64,000 nucleotides of DNA, taken from positions 105,001-169,000 of the forward strand of contig JAUJYZ010001014.1 of assembly GCA_033675265.1 (NCBI GenBank), in the 5' to 3' direction. The translations under genes and the position numbers were made by a program. Below are positions 1 to 45,397 of the stretch, in pieces. Under the pieces are notes generated by a model. It made no database searches and had not been told where the DNA came from. It worked only from the letters and a program-made list of their open reading frames with translations. The DNA comes from Actinostola sp. cb2023 (Eukaryota; Cnidaria; Anthozoa; Actiniaria; Actinostolidae). Within the stretch, counting starts at the first letter, position 1. Each line of letters opens with the position of its first letter.

Positions 1-190
1 GCAGTCCGAGCATCTCGGACCCCGGTATTACGGACAACCCGGTATTACGGACACCGGGGTATCACGGACCCCAGGGTATCACGGACCCCGGCCTTACGGA
101 CAACCCGGTAATACGGACACCTCGGTAGTACGGACACCTCGGTATTACGGACACCCCGGTATTACGGACAGGGCCAAATATTTCGGCTGT
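1..190. repeat. Short tandem repeat at window edge (TATTACGGACACC-type)
   Basis: About 170 bases are built from variants of a 16-20 base unit around GGTATTACGGACACCC and GGTATCACGGACCCC. The array is cut by the left edge of the window, so its full length is unknown. The wording resembles the repeated interiors of foldback elements seen further on, but no terminal inverted repeat is visible here. Confidence 0.75.
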
Positions 191-2370
191 TGAAAATGAA
201 AACCGTTAATACGGACACTTAGTCTTGTCCCGTTGGTGCCCGTGCTACGGGGTTCGACTGTAAACAAGTATATAACCTTAGGAAGTATTTTTCAACCCTA
301 AACTGAAACCTGCACCTAAATCGGCAGTTACCCGGGGAGAAAACAAGGCGGAAATGAAGTCTTTGTAGTACTTATAATAGAGAATACTCTCTTGACACCC
401 CTCTAACAAACCCCTTGCACCAACTCCATAATGGATTAGAATTCTCTTAGAATTAGAAATGTAAAATGTCTAGTTTGTTTAACACGCTATTTAATAGCGC
501 CTGAAACTGTTTTTAAGAAAATGTGGAAATTATTATTTTTGATATTCTTCATACTCTTCTGATTCTAATCTGATCGTGAGTAACATAGCCGTTCAGTCGC
601 TTCACTCAGTTCCGTATTTTTACAATATGTCTCGTATGCTGTCTGTGAATATAAAATTATTTGAATTTCAACAAAATACAAATATATCACAGTCATAGAG
701 TAACAATAAGTACCTTAAGCCAGGAAGTGTTCATGTATCTTTCTGTATATAGCCTCTAAGATCTCGTACTGATCATCACTCAAAGCAAATTTTCCCAGAT
801 TAAATTTTTACAAAGGAATTGTACAGACAGCGTGACAACGTGATTACGTGACCATAACGTCATTTTCATTTACAAGCGTGACGTAATACAAATTCATTTG
901 TTTGCATCATTCGGTATTAACTTTTTATAGAAAGTATTTATTTGATTAGTCATCGCGGTGTTTTTGTTTCTCGATATTCATTTGCTTCGAAGCTAAGTAA
1001 GCACGTAACAGCTATATATGATACATGGTAAATGCAAATTCGAGTTGATTAAAATTTGATAGCCTTGGGTGGCTTGATAGACCTTGATAGCTTTCCTGCG
1101 TCAAATAGAATCGAAATACTTACATTATAAATAGATAAACGAAATTCACGAATCACCCAAAAAAATTTCCCCTCTTTCTCCCATCTCATTATTTTCTCAT
1201 TTGTCAAAACCAGTGTAATTTCACGGACTTAGCTGCCTCGATTGTATTACAAAAGATCTATACATTAGATCCAACGTTTTCTGGCAGGATACTCGTACAC
1301 GGCTTTTGCTACTTCTCAAGTCTTCTATTCCAAAAGCAATCGCCGAGAAGTAGAGTGATTTCACTAAGGCAAAACGCCTTGAAAAAAGATGTATACTTTA
1401 GCGAGTAATTGTGAGATAATTGGAACAGTGCATTTGTATACATAATGAATGTACATATACCAAATGTAATTATTATCTATTACGTGCTATTAGTTGTACT
1501 ATTTATCACGGAAAAGTAAAATCACTCTATTATCTTGTCTTTTATAAAATGTATCAAGGAAACTGATACTCGATGTGACGTTAAGTCTGCATTGTAGTTT
1601 CCACCGGGGGTCTCGTACATCCAATACTAATGACGCAAACTGAACGAGTATAAAATAATATAGAGTTACGTGAATGAACGGTCGATAGAGCAGATCACGT
1701 ACTGCACTGAAGGGGAGTTGTAAACAGTCTTGATTTTCGTAAATTGTTGAGAAATGAAAATAAGATATTCGAATAATAATAATAATAAAAAATAAAAATA
1801 ATATTGATAAAAATAATATTAACTGATTAATACAGCGATTTGCAAAAATTATGTAAAATTCCAATATATTGATATATCGATATATAGTAATTTGCATAAT
1901 CCTATAATTCTTTAACCTGAATATAAACGTGGTATGTATGTGAAAAAACAATTGAAAAAATGGAACTTTAGAGGGTTTATTCAGCAATTTTATGATGAAA
2001 ATTACTCACAATGCACCTGATATATTGATATATTGATATATATATTGCTTTTTCAGAATTTTTGCAAATCGCTGTAATAATAATAATATATAAATATAGA
2101 TATATAAAACATATATGATATCTTTCAACACTGAAATATAAAAAATATATATAAACGATAAAAAATATAATTGTATTGTAAAATACTATGTCAATGAACA
2201 AGATACTGACTATGATTATATGGAATAAAACACTTGATTGAAAAGATACGTTGAGATACTGGCACTACATTTGATAGCAAATCGTTCGAAAATTTTGGTG
2301 CCCGTACAGAGAACGCCCTATCGTCAAACGAGTTAAGGTTGGAAGATAAAACATGTAATAAATACCGGCT
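191..2370. other. AT-rich non-coding stretch
   Basis: No gene is recognised. Open frames here are short, AT-rich and full of Ile/Tyr/Phe runs, as expected of chance frames. Around 1780-2170 there are TATATTGATATA-like and AATAAT simple repeats. Confidence 0.6.
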
Positions 2371-2462
2371 GATAGCAAATACCCTGGTTCCAGAGGCTTT
2401 GTCAAACTCTATAACAAGATCGTATTTTGACAAAGCCTCTGGAACCAGGGTAGATAGCAAAT
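2371..2462. repeat. Small foldback element flanked by 10-bp direct repeats
   Basis: A near-perfect inverted repeat (ACCCTGGTTCCAGAGGCTTT on the left, its complement on the right, short loop at about 2405-2430) is flanked on both sides by GATAGCAAAT. The direct repeats look like a target-site duplication. With only 72 bases inside them it cannot encode anything and would be mobilised in trans if at all. Confidence 0.7.
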
Positions 2463-2880
2463 AATGATAGCAGTGATGATGATGATGATGATGATAATCA
2501 CATATCCTAAATCTCTTAAAAAACTTACTGTATTAATCTCAGATAGAAGAACAGATCGCTGCTTATGGTCTATGCGTTCCTTCAACTGCAACCCACAATC
2601 AAATACTAAGTTCTAAACTGTGTTTGTACTATCAAATTCTCAATGATATCAATAAGGTCAGTATTTAAAGGGCCCTCTACGTCACTCGTGACGTAATTGA
2701 CTCATTCCGCCATACTGAGTAGTCAGTCGACTGGAGTTCTTGACGAAGATTGGTCATTAAATGGTCAAGGCCCTCTTAGTTATGTATAGACAGCTCTATC
2801 CCACGTACAGTTAAATACTTGCACGGAGATGCGGCAGGTGAACATGTGTTTTCGATCGAGCGTTGTTGTATATTGAAATA

Positions 2881-3066
2881 CAGTGGAACCTCTATATAAC
2901 GAACCTCTATTAAACGGCCACCCTCTATTCAACGGCCACTTTTCAAGGTCCCGATTCATTTATTGTCAGTCAAGCTCTGTAAATTATACCTCTATTAAGC
3001 GGCCACCTCTATATAACGGCCACTTTGCAAAGTCCCGAGGGTGGCCGTTATATAGAGGTTCCACTG
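2881..3066. mobile_element. MITE-like element, CAGTGGAACC termini
   Basis: The element starts CAGTGGAACCTCTATATAAC and ends with GTTATATAGAGGTTCCACTG, and is bordered by TA on both sides, suggesting a TA target duplication as in Tc1/mariner-type MITEs. The interior repeats GGCCACCTCTAT-type words and contains TCCCGAGGGTGG near the right end, a word shared with three other elements in the window. There is no coding capacity. Confidence 0.75.
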
Positions 3067-3398
3067 TACTCTTAAAACGTAAGGTCTTTTGAAAATGGTA
3101 GCAAGAGGTAGTATCTGGTCGTTCCTTTTTTGAAGACCAAAAACGCAGAGAATATTGTAGTACGTATTTGCTCGCTCCTTTTCTGAAAAGTTCTTCCAAA
3201 ACGGTAAGGAATAGAACCCTGGCATTGCATAGAATTATTGTAGCAACACAGAGTGAGGTATCTGTGCAGTTTTTTTGAATTAGTATATAGTTTCAACAAT
3301 CTGCATATGTAGATATTGCGACTAAGCTGAGGTTGGATTTTCAGGTTTGTTTTTGATTTCCGTCTCATTCCATTGCTGCAGCCCATCATGTAATTCGG

Positions 3399-3456
3399 TA
3401 GCCTGATTTTCAGACGGTCCGTGGTCCTCCGCTCTCGCTGTCTGAAAATCAGGCTA
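3399..3456. repeat. 58-bp palindrome (TAGCCTGATTTTCAGAC)
   Basis: TAGCCTGATTTTCAGAC at the left is matched by its inverse complement GTCTGAAAATCAGGCTA at the right, with a loop of about 24 bases. Probably a minimal foldback repeat. Confidence 0.65.
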
Positions 3457-3825
3457 GTAATTCGGTGACCAAAATTGAAAAGTAAATTGTGGGGTTCCTG
3501 TGTCATGGCAACCACAGGGTGACCACAGTTGACTCTGTTTCACGATCTACACCCGGTACCGCAACGTTTCAGTTTCACCTAAAATAGAGTCTTTGGTATG
3601 AGTGGGAAGCATACTGCCTGAGTGGGTCACGGTTCACGAAGACAACTGTTTTTATGATTTACGATATACCATGCAAAGAATCCAATTGATTACTGAATGA
3701 ATTTTCTGTGCCCGTCTTTTCGCAGAGATCATACTCATTTCGGACAGGTATTGGAAAGCGAAAAAAAACAATCATGACTCAACATGAAATAACTGGAAAC
3801 AAATTGCTTACCTAATATTTTCAGC

Positions 3826-3916
3826 AGTAGAATCTTTGATCAATCACAGTAGAATCTTTGATCAATCACAGTAGAATCTTTGATCAATCACAGTAGAATC
3901 TTTGATCAATCACAGT
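3826..3916. repeat. Four copies of a 22-bp tandem repeat
   Basis: The unit AATCTTTGATCAATCACAGT plus AG is repeated four times with no variation. There are no spacers, so this is a simple minisatellite and not a CRISPR array. Confidence 0.85.
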
Positions 3917-5534
3917 AGTACCATGCACCTCCACAAGGTTAAACCTAGAAATCAACCACGTTATCAGTTGCGGTGATTCAGTAATAATCAAGAAAATTTC
4001 AACTCGGCATATATATGCCATGCCGTGCTAAGTGTTTTTGTAGTTTGTATATTTAGAAATTCGTTACAGAATGCTAGAGTTTAATTACGATCATTGCATG
4101 TGCTGATTCACTTTTTGAATGTTTCTCTCGGAAATACGTTTTTAAGCTGTAACGCTGGCAGGGGTTAGTTAGAGGGGGAGCTTTCAGGTGCATCATTTTT
4201 AACTCGTGGATTGCGTAGCATCCGCGAGTTATTGGGATGAGATGGGGAAAAGTTAATATATGCACCAAATTGTAAACTCGTTCCCAGGGCTCTCTCATTT
4301 CATACAAAACGGCGGCCATTGCCATTGTACTTGGCATCGACAGTATTTTATCGGACTTTAGGCATTCAACCCTGGAAATACCCTGAGAACCAATTAACTA
4401 TGTATACTCTAAACAAACCAGTTTGCAAGCGACAAATACTCAGTGCTCTGATAGAGTATAAAAAAACTACTATATGCTACAACACATCGAGTGAAGGATT
4501 TATACACCGTATAGCCGATTGTGCCGAGTCGGAAGAAAGCCAAGTTTACAAAGCATTCAGGGAGGGATCGAGGATGGAATATTAACCTATGGTCTTCTCA
4601 GTGTCACTGACTTGAATCACATGTCAGTTTCCTTTGTCGTCTTCGAAGGAGAAAGAGAAGATAAATGTTGGAGTTCAGTTTATTAGTGGGACAAACTTAA
4701 AGCCGTTTTTGGACGCCTTCACTGAAGCGAATTATCGGGTATAAAGTGTTTCATATCATTGTTTCACTCTCTGCATGTACTAAGCTAAATATGTAGTAGT
4801 AGTAGTAGTTTATTATGCGTCATTATACGATTTATTGGAATATTTTCGTTCGTTTGGTATTCCTTTGTAAAAGCTATTACCCGTGTAAACATGGTGAACA
4901 ACTCGATCGCCTTAATTTATTTCGAAGTCTAGATGAAAAATAGACACAACACAGATGTTAATCAAGCATTGAACTTTACTTCTTGAATACATTTTACTTA
5001 ATGTTCAAATACGTTTTCTCTCTAAGAACGAAATGTAAAACATACGGCACATTGATCACAAAAGATAACAAATATATATGACATGTGCTGGTTCCATGCT
5101 CAAACATGCCCTAACGTATTCTTCAAGGCGTTCCTCGTCACTCACATACGGGAATCCACGAGTTCACCAAATGGTGCCTTTGATCCATTCTGCAACGACA
5201 GTATTTGTAAACTTCCGGTCTCGCGTCGAAATGCATCATGGATGGATGAATCAGTGAATGAATCGAATGGTGAGGGAAAGAAGTCAAAGAAAGGAAGATA
5301 GGATAATTATGGTGACTAAGGTAGTAACTCTTGGCTGTGTAAACATTTCTGGTAAATTGGAAAAATATATAACTAAATAGATAAAAAAAAAAAAAAAAAA
5401 AAACAACAACAATAAAACAACTAAATAAATAAATAAAAATAAATGAATAAATAAATAATAAATAAATAAATAAATAATAAATAAATAACAACCTGATACG
5501 CTAAAGATGATGAAAGCGCATATGATGTCGATGA
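3917..5534. other. Non-coding stretch with A-rich tract
   Basis: No gene is recognised. An 88-codon open frame at 4319-4585 has no recognisable domain and no splice-consistent neighbours. An adenine run followed by AAAT/AATA repeats spans about 5380-5490. A lone half of a CTCGTTCCCAGGGCTCT palindrome lies near 4278. Confidence 0.5.
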
Positions 5535-5539
5535 TCAAA

Positions 5540-5775
5540 TGATGATGAATGGCTTCCTTTCTGAACCAATCAAAAAGCTTGCAGATGCATTTCATCCAAT
5601 CAAACTCGTGGGAAACCTACGGTACCGTGACACTCAAATGGCTTCCTTTCTGAACCAATCAAAAAGCGTACAGATGCATCTCATCCAATCAAATTCTTTC
5701 AATACGGCAAGGCGCGGTGCGGTGACTGTGCGGTAACTTTCCCACTCATACGAAAACGACTCTATACACGGCACG
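5540..5775 (-). mobile_element. MITE copy of the GTATGAGTGGGAAA family, partly duplicated
   Basis: About 5627-5775 is an inverted-orientation copy of the element at 33373-33553; both carry TTCCTTTCTGAACCAATCA, GATGCATCTCATCCAATCA-type words and CGAAAACGACTCTA termini. An extra partial copy of the inner segment precedes it at about 5547-5606, so this copy has an internal tandem duplication. Confidence 0.7.
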
Positions 5776-6239
5776 GCACGTTACTGTAACTCATACGAAA
5801 ACGTCTCTAACTCCCACCATTGGGAGGAAATCTGCCCAGTATCTTGTTTAAAGCACGTCCTTTCAATACATGCCGTAACCGGTACAGTGTATGTTACAGT
5901 ACATGTGACCTTTGGGAAATCTCGACCTATTGTGACGTATCAGGGCATCACGTATTTATAAACAGTAATTCCAGTACTTTCTCGCCTTGTCACTCATGTC
6001 AATGTACATCGAGGACTCTGGGGGGGAACCCTGATATTTTAACGGATTTCATTGGCTGTCGAGGTCAACTGAATGGTCGCGAATTTGATTGGTCCAGTAT
6101 GAGATAAACAAAGATTCAAATTTGCAAAGCGAACGAAACGAATGACAGCGACGGTTGTATTTTCAGACAAGATTATTTTCAAAATATATATAGCATTTTT
6201 GAATTATAAATCTATCGAAATGATGAGAGGACTCTGCGT

Positions 6240-7195
6240 AAGAGAATGGTCAATGGGGTGAATTAGAATGAATGATTGAATAAATGAATGAATATCGGAA
6301 TAAACGAAAGAACTGAACGAATACATGAATGAATCTTATTGAATGGATGAGTGAATATTTAAGTGAATGAACGAATGACCGAACGAACGAAGAAAACAAA
6401 CAAATGAATGAATCTTATTGAATGTGAATGAATGAATGAATGAATGAAATGACAAATGAACAAACGAACAAAACATTATAAAAGAGGAAGAAGAAAACAA
6501 ACAAATGAACGAATCTGATTAAATGTGAATGAATGAATGAATGAAATGACAAATGAACAAAGGAATAAAACATAAAAGAAGAAGAAGAAAACAAACAAAT
6601 GAACGAATCTGATTAAATGTGAATGAATGAATGAATGAAATGACAAATGAACAAACGAACAAAACATAAAAGAAGAAGAAGAAAACAAACAAATGAACGA
6701 ATCTGATTAAATGTGAATGAATGAATGAATGAAATGATAAATGAACAAAGGAATAAAACATAAAAGAAGAAGAAGAAAACAAACAAATGAACGAATCTGA
6801 TAAATGCGAATGAATGAATGAATGAAATGACAAATGAACAAAGGAATAAAACATAAAAGAAGAAGAAGAAAACAAACAAATGAACGAATCTGATTAAATG
6901 TGAATGAATGAATGAATGAAATGATAAATGAACAAAGGAATAAAACATAAAAGAAGAAGAAGAAAACAAACAAATGAACGAATCTGATTAAATGTGAATG
7001 AATGAAATGACAAATGAACAAAGGAATAAAACATAAAAGAAGAAGAAGAAAACAAACAAATGAACGAATCTGATTAAATGTGAATGAATGAATGAATGAA
7101 ATGACAAATGAACAAAGGAATAAAACATTATAAAAGAAGAAGAAGAAAACAAACAAATGAATGACAAATGAACAAAGGAACAAAACATTATAAAA
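6240..7195. repeat. 94-bp tandem repeat with GAAT-rich flank
   Basis: From about 6420 to 7175 a 94-base unit recurs roughly eight times with few changes; each holds AAACAAACAAATGAACGAAT, a run of GAAT, and AAAAGAAGAAGAAGAAAAC. Upstream, 6240-6420, is a looser GAAT/GAAC repeat from which the unit may have grown. Long frames on the - strand are repeat artefacts. Confidence 0.85.
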
Positions 7196-8407
7196 TGTGT
7201 AACAAAAGAAAGCCTGTCATGTGCATAGCGAAATCTGCGCGCATTCAATCGTATCAGTTTCCCTGTTACCGGAAGTGGCCCCGCAGTATCGAAATATACG
7301 ACCAGAATCTGCCTTACGAACCGCATTAATTAATATTTCATGATTTGAAAACCAAATATACGTACTATATGAAACGTGATGTACTACACGCTCAATTACG
7401 TGAAAATAACCGCGAAAAGTTATCACTTAGACAATCCAAACAATATGCAAGACTCTGGCGGTGAAATTACAGAAATTAAAAACAAAATTATTTGAAAATT
7501 ATTTCTAATATTTTTTAAATGCCGACTCAAATTTTAAAAAAGTATTAAAAATCGGCGATTAGAACTTATTCGGCTTAGATTGAACTATTTGTTTCCTGTT
7601 TGCGAATGAAGGAAGCCTTTAGCAATTTTTCTGACATAGCTTTGAAATGATAACAAATAACTTTTATAATAACTTTATACTGAAATCAGTATTACTTACA
7701 GTTGCTGTATCGTTCTCGAAAGCTCGCCTTTGTTTTGTCCTGATTTTTTCACTGATCAAACAGTAGTAATCTCTTACTCTGCGTTGGAACCGTCAATTCT
7801 ACCTATCGGTTGTTCTTTGGTTGACTTTTATGTATTTCTATTGCGTATCTCCCAGAGCGTTTACGTATTTAGGGTCATCAGGGGTGCGGGACCACCCGCG
7901 GGGTGCCCGTATATGAACAAAGGAGAACAACTTCGTGAGCAGAGGCACGAAAACAATGAAAATATTGTTTTATTTCCATTAGGATTTTAGTGTATCATTT
8001 TACGACCAGTCTTGTTGTCGTCGCCGAGTCTCTTTGGTCGCGTACCACAGGAAGCCCAAGCCAGTGTATATGTAGATTTTTACATACCAAATTTTGCAAG
8101 TGTTTCTTGCTATTTTAAAATACCAATTCGACGAATTTTAGCCTTTGGAAAACAGAGGTACAAAAGGACACCTCATAAATGCGATTACCCACCCCTCCCT
8201 CGTAAAACAGCATTATAAATATTCATGAGGGACTGAGTACTAAACCGTTTCCATAGAGATATTAAACAGAATACGAATATTTAATCTCCCACCATTTTGA
8301 TCACATTAAACCTAGTAATCTCAATATTCTCTCAATTAGAACGTATTCCTGTATTCTAGAAGCCTTGATCTGGGACTAGAGTTGTGTTCTATTGCTACAA
8401 ATTCGCG
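7196..8407. other. Region upstream of FHAD1
   Basis: No gene is recognised. It should contain the FHAD1 promoter and 5' untranslated region. A lone TACCACAGGAAGCCCA half-palindrome sits at 8043-8058, a repeat word also found at 31066-31178. GTTTCCATAGAGAT near 8249 is only a poor match to an RFX X-box. Confidence 0.5.
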
Positions 8408-42073
<33,666 letters not shown>

Positions 42074-42460
42074 ACTATATAGCGTGTATAATGTAGTGTA
42101 TATATTGTAATTAGAGATTTTTAAAATTACGATCTTTGTCGAATTGTTCCGTGAAAGCTGAGCTATTTGATATTGTGAATCTTCTGTGCTGTGTACAATC
42201 CTTGCATGTTATCGCCCAAAACTGCAAAGAACCGAGTAAAACGCGTTTTGTGAATGCTATCACACACGCATCTCCGCTGAGCCAATCAGCGCGCAATTTC
42301 GCTCCTTTTTTATCACTGTTTGGGCTTCCTGTCCTTTGGTAGTAGATTGTATATAATACCAAATGTTAGATATTTCAGTATTTATAAGAGGTTTTGTATA
42401 AAGTGAACGCGAAGAGAAAATCCTTTAAAAGAATTTACGGGAATATTTGGAGAGGTGCGC

Positions 42461-42521
42461 AATAAAAATTCAAAGAATAATTCCAAACAAATCAACGTTT
42501 ATTGTGTTTTCCATTAATAAA
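42461..42521 (+). terminator. Candidate polyadenylation signals for FHAD1
   Basis: AATAAA occurs at 42461-42466 and again at 42516-42521, about 390-450 bases after the stop codon. Either could end the transcript; no transcript evidence is available. Confidence 0.4.
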
Positions 42522-42691
42522 GAAACATGACAGTGCGATACAACGCTGGCTAAAAGACCCCATGTACGATCCCATGATGCCTTGCGTGCACAAAGTATTT
42601 TTGTAGCCTATGAAATTGATTGAAAGAATTTAAAGTGAACAATTTGGACCATCCTTCATTCTCGTACCCAGACCCTTCTCAGCTTTCTAAG

Positions 42692-43078
42692 ACCATCCTT
42701 GAACTAAAAACAATAGTGTGTTGTATGTAAAGTCTATACTATATAGTATTAGCAGGTGCATTAGTTTGAACCATCCTTGACCTAAAAACAATAGTGTGTT
42801 GTATGTAAAGTCTATATTATATAGTATTAGCAGGTGCATTAGTTTGAACCATCCTTGACTAAAAACAATACTGTGTTGTATGTAAAGTCTATATTATATA
42901 GTATTAGCAGGTGCATTAGTTTGAACCATCCTTGACTAAAAACAATACTGTGTTGTATGTAAAGTCTATATTATATAGTATTAGCAGGTGCATTAGTTTG
43001 AACCATCCTTGACCAAACAACAATACTGTGTTGTATGTAAAGTCTATACTATATAGTTTTAGCAAGTGCATTTAAACA
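42692..43078. repeat. 77-bp tandem repeat, five copies
   Basis: The unit begins ACCATCCTTGACTAAAAACA, includes GTTGTATGTAAAGTCTATA and ends GCAGGTGCATTAGTTTGA. Copies start near 42692, 42770, 42848, 42925 and 43002. It lies between FHAD1 and the next gene. Confidence 0.85.
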
Positions 43079-43392
43079 CAAAATCAAAACATTGGCGCAA
43101 GGCATCGTGGACTCGGGCATAGGATTTAAAATCGCTTAAAAAAGATGGTGCCTGATACATTTTAACACAATCATTTGCGTCCCCAAAATGCTACACTTTG
43201 TAAAACGTCGCCACAGTAAGAATTAAGAATATCAAAATGTGCAAGTGCAAAGCTGATACCTGCTTTATTCATGTGAACGTGTCAAGTAGTTTGTAGAAGT
43301 GAGTAGTACTGATTGGGCCCATTTGCACATAACATAACTTGTAAAAAGGTGATTGATCCAAATGGATGTTAAGATGGAATTATTGAGTCTTA

Positions 43393-44164
43393 GGCCCGGT
43401 TCAAACGTCGAACTTTTGCCGCGTCGAATCTAATTGACTTTGAGGTCGACCTAAATCCATTAAATTCGGCGTCTGATTCAAACGTCGCTTTTATTCTGTC
43501 GCTCGCAATTAACTCAACGTGAGCACGCGTTAACAAAAGCCAGCAGTTTTACTATGTAAACAACAAAGATGGCGGACTTTCGTCAGTTTCAGAAGTTTCA
43601 GAGCTTCATGGTGCTTCAGCGGCTAAGAAAACGCCGAGAACTCCTATTCAAGACATCAGCTCTTTTGCTTGGCGCCAGGAGACAGCATTTGCTGAATTAA
43701 TACAACACAATTAAAATAGTTTCAAGGCAAAACAGTGCTCAAACTGAGGCATCGCCTCGAAGATGCAGACGACAGCTTCTTCAAACGTTGAGCATTTATT
43801 GCACGAGGGCATAGATAAAATTCGAACATGATAAACATTCATATCTTGTGCTGTCAAAACACGACGAACACATAGTTGCCGCCATCTTGGTTCACCCAGG
43901 ACTGTATTGTGCATAATCAGTACGACATACCGCTGACTTTTCACCTAAATTTTAATGTATGCATTGCATTCGACGCTACGAACGTTCGACGTTTGAATCA
44001 ACGCCGAACTTTTGTCGTTTCGTGCGACTGGCTCTGTCGAATTTAATTTTCTGCCGCACGTAATTAAATCTGTTGATTTCAATTGATTCAGACGCCGCAC
44101 TTCTCATGTACGAAATGCAACTATTAAATTCGACGCGGCAAAAGTTCGACGTTTGAACTGGGCC
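43393..44164. mobile_element. MITE-like element, GGCCCGGTTCAAACG termini
   Basis: The left end reads GGCCCGGTTCAAACGTCGAA and continues CTTTTGCCGCGTCGAA; the right end is the inverse complement finishing CGTTTGAACTGGGCC. Both ends abut TA. The interior (about 770 bases) repeats TTCGACG / GTTTGAATC words and has no transposase. Confidence 0.8.
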
Positions 44165-44298
44165 TAAGCTGTTGTCGACAACGACATCATCAGACTGATG
44201 ACATCCATCTTAACAGTAGCTCATCAATCACCCTTTATCACAACATGTTTCCTATGTTTAAAAACTTCTTATAACTGAAGGCTTCCCTGCAAGAATGG

Positions 44299-44388
44299 AG
44301 TAAGTGACTTGTGATGAAGCCCAAATTCTCCTAGTGATTCTTTGAATTTCAAAGGAGAATTTGGGTTTTGATCACAAGTCACTTACTA
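44299..44388. repeat. 90-bp palindrome, CCCAAATTCTCCTTTG type
   Basis: AGTGACTTGTGATGAAGCCC then AAATTCTCC pairs with GGAGAATTTGGGTTTTGATC then ACAAGTCACTT. A related half-site with GGAGAATTTGGATATTGATC lies at 53224. Confidence 0.7.
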
Positions 44389-44751
44389 GCCCTTCAATTG
44401 ACTTACAATAGCCTGAGAAAACATCCACCACTCATTGCATTGTCAGTTCCCTTAACCCCTGAGAGGTGATAGAACTGAGAATGCAACAAGAGGCTGGTGT
44501 TTTCTTCGACACTAAAACCATGGAACATAAATAGTACTCAGTAGTACTAAATACTGATATTTCTATTGTTTTATTAGTACTAATATATTAGTACAAACCA
44601 TTGCATGCTTTTAGTGTTTGTACTCTAAGCGGCCACCTAAATGGCCTTGCTCTTTCTATCCCATTAAAATCGCTAGTTTATCAGTCAAAAACTATCACAA
44701 TGTCAGTCGTTCAGGAGAGGGGTTCAACTGCTACTGTTTCTATGTTACAAT

Positions 44752-45121
44752 CTAATGAGGGTTTATCACGTAATTTCAAAACTCATAGCACAAAAAAATG
44801 ATTATCATAGCTGGAAAGAGCGCGTTGAAATTAGTAAAAATGTAAAGTTTGGAAAAGATCGCTCCACAAATTGCGAAGATATGAATTTTCAAAAATCGAA
44901 ATTTTGTATGAAAACCTTTGTTGGAGGCAAGAGTTGCCTCCAAGCGTAATTTCCAAAGGTTTTCATATAAAATTTCGATTTTTGAAAATTCATATCTTCG
45001 CAATTTGTGGAGCGATCTTTTCCAAACTTCACATTTTTACTAATTTCAACGAGCTCTTTCCAGCTATGATAATCAATTTCTTGTCCAATGAGTTTTGAAA
45101 TTACATGATAAACCCTCATTA
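44752..45121. mobile_element. 370-bp near-perfect foldback downstream of the ARM/TPR/MYND gene
   Basis: Almost the whole element is two arms of about 170 bases around a loop of about 20 (near 44925-44945). The pairs include CTAATGAGGGTTTATCA/TGATAAACCCTCATTA and GCTCCACAAATTGCGAAGAT with its complement. It starts about 90 bases beyond the stop codon of the - strand gene, so it probably lies in the 3' untranslated region. A diverged relative is at 62314-62695. Confidence 0.85.
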
Positions 45122-45214
45122 TTCTGTTACGTTACAATTGGAGCGTATTACTCCATCAATGCCAAGGACACATGGTGGAAGCTGTAGCAGTTCAACACTA
45201 TGCAAGCAATGTTA

Positions 45215-45397
45215 TTACTCAGTAACATTACAATACAACTTGTGTCCATTATCCCAGCCATACAACTGGCATTCCCTTGAGCAATACACCTCGCTACAAT
45301 TAGCACATCTCTTCAGCTTCTCACCTTCGCCTTCGAAGCACACAGCACAACGACGTATTGGTTCAAGACCAACGTACTGGCGATATTTGGTTATAAT
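45215..45397 (-). CDS. MYND zinc finger exon
   Basis: The last exon encodes RRCAVCFEGEGEKLKRCANC, then SEVYCSRECQ and GHKLYCNVTE-stop. The spacing C-x2-C-x10-C-x2-C-x4-C-x3-C-x8-H-x3-C is a complete MYND finger, a protein-protein interaction module. All eight zinc ligands (C619, C622, C633, C636, C641, C645, H654, C658) are present. Confidence 0.93.
   Translation of the reverse strand: MITKYRQYVGLEPIRRCAVCFEGEGEKLKRCANCSEVYCSRECQLYGWDNGHKLYCNVTE

Noticed and set aside
3826..3916. Possible CRISPR array
   Set aside because: Repeats are head to tail without spacers, in a eukaryotic context.
4319..4585. 88-codon + strand open frame
   Set aside because: No domain recognised, no partner exons, and composition like surrounding non-coding DNA.
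8249..8262. RFX X-box for ciliary control of FHAD1
   Set aside because: GTTTCCATAGAGAT has one fair half-site but the second half deviates at several positions; too weak to call.
44755..45119. Paired 60-75 codon frames on both strands
   Set aside because: Mirror images produced by the long hairpin.
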